Shown piece by piece: positions 19,300-27,176 of a DNA stretch of 32,936 bases. The notes beneath the pieces are model-generated. The model was not told where the DNA came from. It did not search any database and saw only the letters and a program-made list of their open reading frames with translations. The translations under genes and the position numbers were made by a program. Source of the DNA: Rhodocyclaceae bacterium (GTDB lineage: Bacteria > Pseudomonadota > Gammaproteobacteria > Burkholderiales > Rhodocyclaceae); NCBI GenBank assembly GCA_011391215.1, contig JAABQX010000059.1:26766-59701 (forward strand). The letters run 5' to 3'. Numbering within the stretch: position 1 is the first letter of the stretch; each line of letters starts with the position of its first letter.

Positions 19300-19877
19300 T
19301 ACTTTTTCTTTTCGGCGGTCTTTTCAGGTGCTTCCTGGCCGGGGGGCTGAACAGGCAGCTTGACACCGGCGAGCATCTTTCGCGTCTGTTCCTGGATGTT
19401 TTCCTGCATCTGATGGAACATGTTCTGACTTTGCTCGACATAGGTGCCCATCATGCTTTGCATGGCCGGCCCCTGAAAATTGAGGAACTGTGCCCACATG
19501 TCCTTGCTCATCGTGGTGTTGTCGCCGTAAAGATGCTTGGCCTGATCCTGCAGTTTCTTCTGCATATCGGAGAATGCGGCAACGTTATTCTCGAGATACT
19601 GGCCCATCATGCCCTGCATGGCGTTGCCATAGAAACGGATCATGTGCGACAGCAGATCGGAAGTGAACATCGGCGCGCCGCCGGCCTCTTCCTCGAGGAT
19701 GATTTGCAACAGGATGCTGCGCGTCAGGTCGTCGCCCGACTTGGCATCCACGACGCGAAACTCTTCATGCTTCAACACCAGTTCCTTCACGTCGACCAGT
19801 GTGATGTAAGTGCTGGTGCGTGTGTCGTAAAGGCGGCGGTTCGGATATTTCTTGATGAGACGAACCGGTTCGGTCAT
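19299..19877 (-). CDS. phaR: PHA synthesis repressor PhaR
   Basis: Protein of 192 aa. The N-terminal DNA-binding domain (about residues 5-65) has the family signature [20 protein letters not shown]. Two PHB-accumulation regions follow ([12 protein letters not shown] near 90, [12 protein letters not shown] near 140), and the tail is rich in Pro, Glu and Lys. PhaR represses pha and phasin genes and is titrated off DNA by binding to growing PHA granules. The ATG follows a G-rich ribosome-binding site (TAGGGGGG). It lies downstream of phaB on the same strand and overlaps rimO by one base, an unusual physical link between storage regulation and a ribosome-modifying enzyme. Confidence 0.95.
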   Translation of the reverse strand: MTEPVRLIKKYPNRRLYDTRTSTYITLVDVKELVLKHEEFRVVDAKSGDDLTRSILLQIILEEEAGGAPMFTSDLLSHMIRFYGNAMQGMMGQYLENNVAAFSDMQKKLQDQAKHLYGDNTTMSKDMWAQFLNFQGPAMQSMMGTYVEQSQNMFHQMQENIQEQTRKMLAGVKLPVQPPGQEAPEKTAEKKK

Positions 19878-19921
19878 TTTGTTACCCCCCTAAAACCCCT
19901 CAATACCTGGAAAATCCGGGT

Positions 19922-19950
19922 GCCTGCGCCACCGTCATGGGAGCGCAGGC
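19922..19950 (-). terminator. Hairpin after phaB
   Basis: GCCTGCGC and GCGCAGGC form a perfect 8-bp stem around a 13-base loop, starting 8 bases after the phaB stop on the minus strand. No clear T-run follows, so it may be a weak or Rho-assisted terminator, or an mRNA-stabilising hairpin before phaR. Confidence 0.4.
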
Positions 19951-19958
19951 GATACTGC

Positions 19959-20702
<744 letters not shown>

Positions 20703-20767
20703 GTTTTTTCCTTTCAGTACTCGTGGTAATTGGTGGTTGCTGGTGGTTGTTGCGTTCTCCGGCCCTG

Positions 20768-22516
20768 TCAGGCCTTTTCTTTTACATAGCGACCGGGTGC
20801 AGGTTCTCCCGGAGGATATTTCTTGTTGCCCATGCGGCCGCGGGCGTTGACTTCCCCGTCGGCAAACTGTTTGAGCCATTCGGCCCAGCGTTGCCACCAG
20901 CTGCCCTGGACTTCGGTAGCAGAAGCCAGCCATTCATCGGCGTCCTGGGTTGCGCTGTCGTTGATCCAGTGGCTGCGCTTGTTCTTCGCGGCGGGGTTGA
21001 TGACGCCGGCGATATGTCCGGATGCGCCAAGGACGAACGTGGTCTTGCCACCCAGCAGTTGGCGGCCGAGATAGGAAGACTGCCAGGGCACGATGTGATC
21101 TTCGCGCGTGGCCAGCATGAAGGTCGGCATGTCGACGCGACCAAGGTCGGCCTTGACGCCGCACATGGCCAGCTTGCCGGGTTCGCGCAGGCTGTTTTCG
21201 AGATACAAGTTGCGCAGGTACCAGGCGGTGAACGGTCCCGGCAGATTCGTCGAATCGCTGTTCCAGTGCAGCAGGTCGAAAGGCGCCGGCTTGTTGCCCT
21301 TGAGGTAGTTGCCGACGACGTATTGCCAGATCAGGTCATTGGCGCGCAGTGCGGAAAATGTGGTGGAAAGCTCCTTGGCGGTGAGCAGGCCGCCCTTGCC
21401 GATCGTGGCTTCGCGCTGGGCCACCGATTGCTCATCGACGAAGCAACCGATCTCGCCGGTGTCGGAAAAATCGAGCAGGGTGGTGAGCAAGGTCAGTGAG
21501 GTCACCGGATCTTCGCCGCGCGCCTTGGCCACGGCCAGTGCGGAAGAGAGGATGGTGCCGCCGACGCAGAAACCCAGTGTGTTGATCTGCTTGGTCTTGC
21601 AGATTTCCTGCACGATCTTGATCGCGGTGAGTGGGCCCTGCTCGAGATAGTCGTCCCAGGTCAGGTGCCCCTGCGCTTCCTTCGCGTTGCGCCAGGACAT
21701 CAGGAACATCGTCTGACCCTGTGACACGGCGTAGCGGATGAACGAGTTCTCCGGTTGCAGGTCGAGGATGTAGAACTTGTTGATGCAGGGCGGCACGACG
21801 AGCAGGGGCCGTTTGGCAACGGTATCGGTCAGCGGGGCGTATTGCAGCAACTGGAACAGCTCATTCTCGAAGACCACCGCGCCCGGCGTCGTTGCTAGGT
21901 TGCGCCCGACCTCGAAGGCGCTGTCATCGGTCATCGAGATGCGGCCCTTTTCGAGATCGCCCAGCAGATTCTGCAGGCCGAGCTTGATGCTCTCGCCATT
22001 GGTTTCCAGCGCCTTCTGGACGAATTCCGGGTTGGTGGCCGCGAAGTTCGTGGGGGCTAGCGCATCGGCGATCTGGCGCGCCATGAACTGCATGCGGCTT
22101 TTGGTGAGCCGGTCGGCGGCCGGTGCGGCATCGGCCATCTTCTTCATGTAGCTGGAATTCAGCAGATACGCCTGCCGCACATAATCATAAATCGGGCTTT
22201 CCGCCCAGGCCGGATGCGCAAAGCGCCGGTCGCCCGGTTCCGGTTGCACCAGCGGGGCTGATGCTTCACCTTTTTTGCGCTGGAGCATCGTTTGCCACAA
22301 GGCGGCATGCTGCTGTTGCCACTCCTTTTGCAAAGCGGCCAGCGCAGCATTTTCCTGTCCGGAATTCGTTCCGGCGGGTGGCGTCATGGCGGCCAGTTGC
22401 GCCTGCCAATCCTGCTGCTGGGCGCCACCGGTCAAATGCGCCATGCCTTGGGCGAATGACTGGCCGGCTTGCAAGAACGCCTGCATCGCGGCATTGGGAT
22501 CATGGGGAGTCGTCAT
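20768..22516 (-). CDS. phaC: Class I poly(3-hydroxyalkanoate) synthase PhaC
   Basis: Enzyme of 582 aa, the usual class I length, that polymerises (R)-3-hydroxyacyl-CoA at the granule surface. The N-terminal ~180 residues are the PhaC N-terminal domain. The alpha/beta-hydrolase core has the lipase-like box GFCVGG with nucleophile Cys317. It also has REDHIVPWQSSY and the catalytic His in GASGHIAGVINP. A Trp-rich end segment (SWWQRWAEWLKQF) is typical of the class. The ATG at 22516 has an AGGAAG ribosome-binding site. The gene heads the phaC-phaB-phaR series and has its own near-consensus promoter just upstream. Confidence 0.95.
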   Translation of the reverse strand: MTTPHDPNAAMQAFLQAGQSFAQGMAHLTGGAQQQDWQAQLAAMTPPAGTNSGQENAALAALQKEWQQQHAALWQTMLQRKKGEASAPLVQPEPGDRRFAHPAWAESPIYDYVRQAYLLNSSYMKKMADAAPAADRLTKSRMQFMARQIADALAPTNFAATNPEFVQKALETNGESIKLGLQNLLGDLEKGRISMTDDSAFEVGRNLATTPGAVVFENELFQLLQYAPLTDTVAKRPLLVVPPCINKFYILDLQPENSFIRYAVSQGQTMFLMSWRNAKEAQGHLTWDDYLEQGPLTAIKIVQEICKTKQINTLGFCVGGTILSSALAVAKARGEDPVTSLTLLTTLLDFSDTGEIGCFVDEQSVAQREATIGKGGLLTAKELSTTFSALRANDLIWQYVVGNYLKGNKPAPFDLLHWNSDSTNLPGPFTAWYLRNLYLENSLREPGKLAMCGVKADLGRVDMPTFMLATREDHIVPWQSSYLGRQLLGGKTTFVLGASGHIAGVINPAAKNKRSHWINDSATQDADEWLASATEVQGSWWQRWAEWLKQFADGEVNARGRMGNKKYPPGEPAPGRYVKEKA

Positions 22517-22551
22517 GCGGCTTCCTGAGGTGTATGGGCTATGAGCTTGCG

Positions 22552-22580
22552 ATTTTGCAATGCAGCATAGCTCCTGTCAA
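22552..22580 (-). promoter_or_regulatory. Probable phaC promoter
   Basis: On the minus strand a perfect TTGACA and CAAAAT (4 of 6) are 17 bases apart, 35 bases before the phaC start codon and directly after the pgeF stop. The spacer holds CTGCATTGCA, a TGC/GCA-rich stretch of the kind bound by PhaR in other bacteria. Binding here is a guess. Confidence 0.65.
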
Positions 22581-23306
22581 TCAACATCGCCAGATCAGGC
22601 TGGCCATGCGCCCGGTCACGCCGTCCCGACGATAGGAGTAGAAGCGTTCCGCGTCGCGTACCGTGCAAAAGTCGGCGCTGGCGATACGGCACACGCCGAG
22701 TGCTGCAAGCCGTTGCCGCGCCAGCTGATAGATGTCGCAGAGCCATCGGCCATTGCTGCGCTGTGCAAACGCCGACGCGGCCAGCGCGTCGTGGGTAATG
22801 AAGGCGTCCCGCACCTCACCGCCCACCTCGAAATTTTCCGGACCGATGGCCGGCCCCAGCCAGGCCATCAATTGCTCACCGGGAGCATTCATGCTGTGCA
22901 CGGTGGTTTCGATCACGCCGGCTGCCAGTCCGCGCCAGCCGGCATGCACGGCCGCTACCACACTGCCGGCTGTGTCGCACAACAAGATGGGGACACAGTC
23001 GGCCGTCAACACCGCACAAACCACGTTAGCGGATCGAGTGAAAGCGGCGTCAGCTTCGTTGGTGCTTGCACGCTGTGCGTCAATACACGTTACTCCATGC
23101 ACCTGCTTGAGCCAAAGCGGTTCGCCTGGCAGGTGCTTCCGCAAGCAGCGGCGGTTTTTCGCCACTGCACTCGGGTCGTCGCCGACGTGGTCGCCGAGAT
23201 TAAAACTTTCCCATGGTGCCAGGCTCACGCCGCCGCTACGGGTTGTCACTAGCGCATGCACATTGGCGGGTGCCGGCCAGTCAGGAGTGAGAAAACTATT
23301 CTTCAC
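22581..23306 (-). CDS. pgeF: Laccase-domain purine nucleoside/peptidoglycan-editing protein (PgeF/YfiH)
   Basis: Protein of 241 aa of the multicopper-polyphenol-oxidase-domain family, now linked to purine nucleoside phosphorylase/adenosine deaminase activity and, in E. coli, to peptidoglycan editing. Visible motifs are TTRSGGVSLAPWESFNLGDHVGD, KQVHG, LTADCVPILL, AVHAGWRGL and FEVGGEVRDAF with the metal-binding His and Cys residues. The end is SYRRDGVTGRMASLIW. The ORF track starts far inside rluD; I prefer the GTG at 23306, which gives VKNSFLTPDWPAP and overlaps the rluD end by 11 bases. This is the normal rluD-pgeF coupling. Motif copy G encodes RIASADF near the C-terminus. Confidence 0.88.
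   Translation of the reverse strand: MKNSFLTPDWPAPANVHALVTTRSGGVSLAPWESFNLGDHVGDDPSAVAKNRRCLRKHLPGEPLWLKQVHGVTCIDAQRASTNEADAAFTRSANVVCAVLTADCVPILLCDTAGSVVAAVHAGWRGLAAGVIETTVHSMNAPGEQLMAWLGPAIGPENFEVGGEVRDAFITHDALAASAFAQRSNGRWLCDIYQLARQRLAALGVCRIASADFCTVRDAERFYSYRRDGVTGRMASLIWRC
22666..22690 (-). repeat. Dispersed 25-bp motif, copy G
   Basis: 22 of 25 bases match copy C; the variable pair is AT and the last base is G. It is read in the sense direction as RIASADF in pgeF, in the segment between two conserved blocks near the C-terminus. Confidence 0.88.
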
Positions 23307-24249
23307 GCAGACTTTCCAGCAAGGTGTCGAAATCTTCCGGCAGCGGCGATTTCCAGCCCATGTGCTCGCCCGAGGCGGGATGTTCCAGTGCCAGTTTCCA
23401 CGCATGCAGCGCCTGGCGTGGAAAGGCATCAAGCGCCGCATCGCCGCACTTCGTCTTGCCATATACCGGGTCGCCAACCAGGGGATGGCGGATGCTGGCC
23501 ATATGTACGCGGATCTGATGGGTGCGGCCGGTTTCGAGCCGGCATTCGACCAGCGTGCAGCGCTCGAAATACTCTCTTACGGCATAGTGGGTGCGCGCCT
23601 CCTTGCCGCCGTATTTCAGCACCGCCATCTTGATGCGCTGCACGGGGTGGCGCCCCAGCGGCGCATCCACGGTGCCGTCGTGCTCGACCTGGCCATGCAC
23701 CAGTGCGAGGTAGTTGCGTTTCACGGTGTGCGCCTGCAGTTGGCGCACCAGGTCAGTCTGCGCCGCCAGGGTCTTGGCGACAACCAGCAGCCCGGAAGTT
23801 TCCTTGTCCAGCCGGTGCACAATGCCGGCGCGCGGTATGCCGGCGAGCGCTGGCGCGTGGTGGAGCAGGGCGTTCATCAAGGTGCCGCCGGCGTTGCCGT
23901 TGCCCGGATGCACCACCAGCCCGGCCGGCTTGTCGATGACGATCAGCGTTGCGTCTTCGAAGACGATGGGCAAGTCGATGTCCTCGGCGACATCGACAAA
24001 AGTCGGCGCTGGCGGGACGGCGATGGAAAGCGTTTCACCACCCCAGACCTTGTGCTTGGCATCGGCCGTGGCGCCGTCGAGAAGGATCAGGCCGTCCTTC
24101 AGCCAGGCTTGCAGCCGGCTGCGTGAATGCTCGGGCAGCAGCTTCGCCAGCGCGGCATCCAGCCGCAGGCCGGCACATTCGACCGGAATGGTGATTTCTG
24201 CTGGGCTATAATCGCCGGCACTTATTTGGCTCACTTGGAATTCGCTCAT
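23296..24249 (-). CDS. rluD: 23S rRNA pseudouridine synthase RluD
   Basis: Protein of 317 aa that makes pseudouridines 1911, 1915 and 1917 in helix 69 of 23S rRNA. An N-terminal S4 RNA-binding domain (about residues 20-75) leads to the RluA-type catalytic domain. That domain has IDKPAGLVVHPG, the catalytic motif HRLDKETSG with Asp148, and RLETGRTHQIRVHM. Two ATG codons in tandem (ending at 24252 and 24249) could start it; I list the second (MSEFQ). Either way the start region collides with the ATG of divergent bamD. The divergent bamD, the downstream pgeF and this gene form the common proteobacterial arrangement. Copy H of the motif encodes AVPPAPTF (about residues 77-84) in the linker between the two domains. 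Confidence 0.94.
   Translation of the reverse strand: MSEFQVSQISAGDYSPAEITIPVECAGLRLDAALAKLLPEHSRSRLQAWLKDGLILLDGATADAKHKVWGGETLSIAVPPAPTFVDVAEDIDLPIVFEDATLIVIDKPAGLVVHPGNGNAGGTLMNALLHHAPALAGIPRAGIVHRLDKETSGLLVVAKTLAAQTDLVRQLQAHTVKRNYLALVHGQVEHDGTVDAPLGRHPVQRIKMAVLKYGGKEARTHYAVREYFERCTLVECRLETGRTHQIRVHMASIRHPLVGDPVYGKTKCGDAALDAFPRQALHAWKLALEHPASGEHMGWKSPLPEDFDTLLESLREE
23997..24021 (-). repeat. Dispersed 25-bp motif, copy H
   Basis: 24 of 25 bases match copy C; only the last base differs (G). It is read in the sense direction as AVPPAPTF in the rluD interdomain linker, one frame different from copies E, F, G and I. Confidence 0.9.
24207..24212 (+). promoter_or_regulatory. Candidate -10 box of bamD
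   Basis: A perfect TATAAT lies 38 bases before the bamD ATG, inside the 5' coding end of rluD. No good -35 box is found at 16-18 bases; TTCGAC is 23 bases upstream, which is too far. It is plausible because bamD has no intergenic space for a promoter. Confidence 0.4.
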
Positions 24250-24250
24250 C

Positions 24251-25045
24251 ATGCGTAGTTTAGCCTCCCTGCTTGCCATTCTCGTCCTGACACTGTTTGC
24301 CGGTTGCGGTCTGCTGCCCGATCAGATCGACGAAACCGCCGGCTGGTCGGCCAACAAGCTGTATGCCGAAGCCAAAACCGCCATGGGCGAGGGCGCCTAC
24401 GACAAGGCGGTCAAGTATTTCGAAAAGCTCGAAGCGCGTTATCCCTACGGCCGCTATGCCCAGCAGTCGCAGCTTGAAGTGGCTTACGCCTACTACAAGC
24501 AGGAAGAAAAAGCCTCGGCTATCGCCGCCTGCGACCGTTTCATCCGCCTGCACCCCAACCATCCCAACGTCGATTACGCCTATTACCTCAAGGGGCTGGT
24601 GAATTTCAACGAGGATCTCGGTCTGATGGGCCACGTCAGCATGCAGGACCTGACCGAGCGCGACCCGAAGGCCGCAGCCGAGTCGTTTGCGGCGTTCAAG
24701 ACTCTGGTCAACAAGTTCCCGGATAGCAAATACGCTCAGGATGCCACGCAACGCATGGCTTACCTCGTGAATGCGCTGGCTTCGCACGAGGTGCATGTTG
24801 CACAGTACTACATGCGCCGTGGCGCCTATGTCGCCGCCGCCAACCGTGCTCAGGCAGCGCTAAAAACCTACCCGGACGCCCCCGCCAACGAAGAAGCGCT
24901 GTTCGTCCTGATCAAGGCCTATGATGCGCTGAACATGGCTGATTTGCGTGACGATGCCGAGCGCGTGATGCGGAAGAATTTCCCCAACAGCGAGTATTAC
25001 AAGCGTGGTCTGAACAAGGACGTGCCGTGGTGGAAACTCTGGTAA
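24251..25045 (+). CDS. bamD: Outer membrane assembly lipoprotein BamD
   Basis: Lipoprotein of 264 aa, the essential partner of BamA in the beta-barrel assembly machine. The signal sequence MRSLASLLAILVLTLFAGC ends in a lipobox with Cys19. Five TPR-like repeats follow: LYAEAKTAMGEGAYDKAVKY, YGRYAQQSQLEVAYAYYKQ, HPNHPNVDYAYYLKGLVNF and others, with the family's DLTERDPKAAAESFAAFKTLV. Length and order match YfiO/ComL. The start is fixed by the signal peptide. Its ATG overlaps the divergent rluD start region, leaving no intergenic spacer. It ends seven bases before the convergent rlmB stop. Confidence 0.95.
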   Translation: MRSLASLLAILVLTLFAGCGLLPDQIDETAGWSANKLYAEAKTAMGEGAYDKAVKYFEKLEARYPYGRYAQQSQLEVAYAYYKQEEKASAIAACDRFIRLHPNHPNVDYAYYLKGLVNFNEDLGLMGHVSMQDLTERDPKAAAESFAAFKTLVNKFPDSKYAQDATQRMAYLVNALASHEVHVAQYYMRRGAYVAAANRAQAALKTYPDAPANEEALFVLIKAYDALNMADLRDDAERVMRKNFPNSEYYKRGLNKDVPWWKLW

Positions 25046-25052
25046 GCGTTTC

Positions 25053-25790
25053 TTAGGAACGCTGGCGGCGTGCCTCGAACAGGCAGATGCCGCTTGCCAC
25101 CGAAACATTCAGGCTTTCCACCGAGCCGTACATCGGAATGCGCGCCAGTTCATCGCAGGTCTCGCGCGTCAGACGGCGCAGTCCTTCACCCTCGGCTCCG
25201 AGCACCCAGGCTGTTGCACCCTTCTGCTCGATGGCATACAAATCTTTCGTTGCTTCGCCGGCTGCGCCGATCGTCCAGATGCCGCGCTCCTTGATCTCGC
25301 GCAATGACCTCGCGAGGTTGGTGACGACGACGTAGGGCACGGTATCTGCCGCGCCGCTCGCCACCTTGATCGCCGTGGCGTTGAGGCCGCAGGCGCGATC
25401 CTTTGGCGCCACCACGGCATGCGCGCCGGCCGCATCGGCGACACGCAGGCAGGCCCCCAGATTGTGCGGATCGGTGACTCCGTCGAGCACCAGCAACAAC
25501 GCCGGCTCAGCGAGGTTGTCGAGTACATCGTCGAGCGTCACGAAGCGTTGCTGTGCCGCGACCTTCGCCACGACGCCCTGATGCCGCGCGCCCGGCGCCA
25601 TGCTGTCGAGTCGCGCCGCATCGACACTCGTGACGCGCACGCCGCGCGACTCGGCCAACTGGACGAGATCGCGCGCGCGGTTGTCGTGCCGGGCGGCGGC
25701 AAGATAAATCTCGCGCACGCCCTCGGGATCGTGGCGCAGCTTGGCGATCACGGCGTGAAAACCGTGGATCAGGCGTGTGTCGTCAGCCAC
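25053..25790 (-). CDS. rlmB: 23S rRNA (guanosine-2251-2'-O)-methyltransferase RlmB
   Basis: SPOUT methyltransferase of 245 aa that modifies G2251 in the peptidyl-transferase P-loop of 23S rRNA. The N-terminal substrate-binding domain begins with [15 protein letters not shown]. The SpoU knot has the three motifs: motif 1 [18 protein letters not shown], motif 2 [13 protein letters not shown], and motif 3 [18 protein letters not shown]. The start is GTG at 25790, eight bases after the upstream gene's last sense codon. rlmB usually follows rnr directly; here a HEAT gene and a mutarotase gene separate them, still on the same strand with short gaps, so the operon is probably preserved. Confidence 0.93.
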   Translation of the reverse strand: MADDTRLIHGFHAVIAKLRHDPEGVREIYLAAARHDNRARDLVQLAESRGVRVTSVDAARLDSMAPGARHQGVVAKVAAQQRFVTLDDVLDNLAEPALLLVLDGVTDPHNLGACLRVADAAGAHAVVAPKDRACGLNATAIKVASGAADTVPYVVVTNLARSLREIKERGIWTIGAAGEATKDLYAIEQKGATAWVLGAEGEGLRRLTRETCDELARIPMYGSVESLNVSVASGICLFEARRQRS

Positions 25791-25795
25791 ACTGT

Positions 25796-26704
25796 TCAGC
25801 CATGCTTGATGACACGATACTGCGCCGTCATGCGGTGGGTCTCGCCCGGCGCCAGGGTAATGACATCGTCGGCCGCATTGGCGGTTTCGACGCAGACCAT
25901 TTTGTTCTCTCCTTGCCGGCCGAAATCGCCCATCTTTGTGGCCTTTTCAGCGCCCGGATTCCACACCACCGTGGAACGGCTGCCCGTGCTGGTGATGAGG
26001 ATCGTGCGTTTCAATACCGGGTCGATGATCCCGGTACAGCCAGTGGTACCCAGATAAACCCGGTCGGTTTCACCGGCAAAGCTCACTGCGCCCTTCTGTT
26101 TCTTGAGCTTGCCGCCGGCGACCTTGTCGATGTAGGCGCAGCCTTCCAATCCGGCGATGCTGGTTTGGCGAATATCGCCGATTTCAAAATAGGTATGCAG
26201 CGCCTGGCCCAACTGGAAAGGCGCCTTGCCGTCGTTTCGGGTGGACAGGCCGATGACGAGTTCCTGGCCGATGGTGATGCTGTTGCGCGCGGAGGTCGCG
26301 TGCGGCCACTGGGCGCGCGCTGTGTCGTTCATCGCTGGCTCAAACTCAAGGCGCACGCGCCCGTCGGGTAGTTTGCGGGCATCGAGCAGCGTCCAGGGAA
26401 TCGTCCGCGCGAAGCCGTGACCGGGATAGGCTGCTTCGGTCGCATGTGCGCCGAACCAGGGCCAGCACAGCGGCACACCGCCACGGATCGACTTGCCCGG
26501 CGCAAATTTCGCGGCCTTCGACAACCAGATCACCGGTTTCTGGCCTTTCGGTTGCCAGGTCATGACATGGGCGCCCTGCAAGGCCACGGTCGCCGTCGAA
26601 AAAGGCGTCGTGATCTTGAGGGTGATGAAGTCAGGTGCAACCTCGGTGAAAGATAAAAAGTCGGCGCTGGCGTAACGGCTCTGCAGGTCGGCAAGTTGTG
26701 TCAT
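25796..26704 (-). CDS. D-hexose-6-phosphate mutarotase (YeaD-like)
   Basis: Protein of 302 aa of the aldose 1-epimerase superfamily, YeaD branch, interconverting anomers of glucose-6-phosphate or related hexose phosphates. Family motifs are [53 protein letters not shown] with a catalytic-type His, and the C-terminal VCVETANA with the acidic residue. The ATG follows an AAGGAG ribosome-binding site. It is cytoplasmic. It sits between the HEAT gene and rlmB in the rnr group, where its metabolic role seems unrelated to RNA. Motif copy I encodes SRYASADFL at residues 9-17. Confidence 0.9.
   Translation of the reverse strand: MTQLADLQSRYASADFLSFTEVAPDFITLKITTPFSTATVALQGAHVMTWQPKGQKPVIWLSKAAKFAPGKSIRGGVPLCWPWFGAHATEAAYPGHGFARTIPWTLLDARKLPDGRVRLEFEPAMNDTARAQWPHATSARNSITIGQELVIGLSTRNDGKAPFQLGQALHTYFEIGDIRQTSIAGLEGCAYIDKVAGGKLKKQKGAVSFAGETDRVYLGTTGCTGIIDPVLKRTILITSTGSRSTVVWNPGAEKATKMGDFGRQGENKMVCVETANAADDVITLAPGETHRMTAQYRVIKHG
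26655..26679 (-). repeat. Dispersed 25-bp motif, copy I
   Basis: 23 of 25 bases match copy C; the variable pair is TA. It is read in the sense direction as RYASADFL near the N-terminus of the mutarotase, in the same frame as copies E, F and G. Confidence 0.9.
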
Positions 26705-26735
26705 TGCTGTGGCTCCTTGGTTTCAGTTGTTGGTT

Positions 26736-27176
26736 TTATGGTGTTTTGAATTCTGCCAGGCTTTCGCTGGCGATTTCCCTGACTTCGGCGTCCGGATCGT
26801 CCAGCCGTGCCTCCAGAAAGCGCATCGCCTCGGGTGCAGCCGAGAGGCCGAGAAAATGGCAGGCATCGGCACGCACTCGTGCATCGCCGTGCCCCGTCAG
26901 CATGCCGAGTGCCGGCACCAGCGTCTTGAGTGCGGCGCTACCTGCATATTGTTCGAAGACCGCGCTGGCGCCGAAACGCACATTCATGTCCGCTTCCGGA
27001 TTCGCGACAATGGGCAGGAGGTCGGCAAGCGTTGCCGGCTTCCGCGCCACAACTTCGAGCACGCGCTTCAGCTGCCCTTCGAACAGCCAGATTTGAAATT
27101 GCTCGGCGCGGTCGCGCATGCCCAGTCGCAAAGCCTCGCGCGTGGTGTGCGCAGCGAGCGGATAACCGAAACTCAT
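26736..27176 (-). CDS. HEAT-repeat domain protein
   Basis: Protein of 146 aa made of alpha-helical HEAT-like repeats. Recognisable units include NVRFGASAVFEQYAGSAAL, DARVRADACHFLGLSAAPE and DAEVREIASESLAEFK, each with the D-x-x-V-R-x-x-A pattern. Such proteins are protein-interaction scaffolds; related phycocyanobilin-lyase-like HEAT proteins occur widely without pigment. No enzyme residues are visible. The start ATG overlaps the rnr stop (ATGA), so the two are translationally coupled, which hints at an accessory role near RNase R, though only by context. The stop is 31 bases before the mutarotase start. Confidence 0.8.
   Translation of the reverse strand: MSFGYPLAAHTTREALRLGMRDRAEQFQIWLFEGQLKRVLEVVARKPATLADLLPIVANPEADMNVRFGASAVFEQYAGSAALKTLVPALGMLTGHGDARVRADACHFLGLSAAPEAMRFLEARLDDPDAEVREIASESLAEFKTP

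Noticed and set aside
22613-22626. GCCGTCCCGAC near the end of pgeF as a half motif
   Set aside because: Only the first block matches, and it encodes the conserved RRDG-type segment of PgeF.
25045-25063. AGCGTT/AACGCT hairpin between bamD and rlmB stops
   Set aside because: Six-bp stem with no T-run on either strand; too weak to call a terminator.
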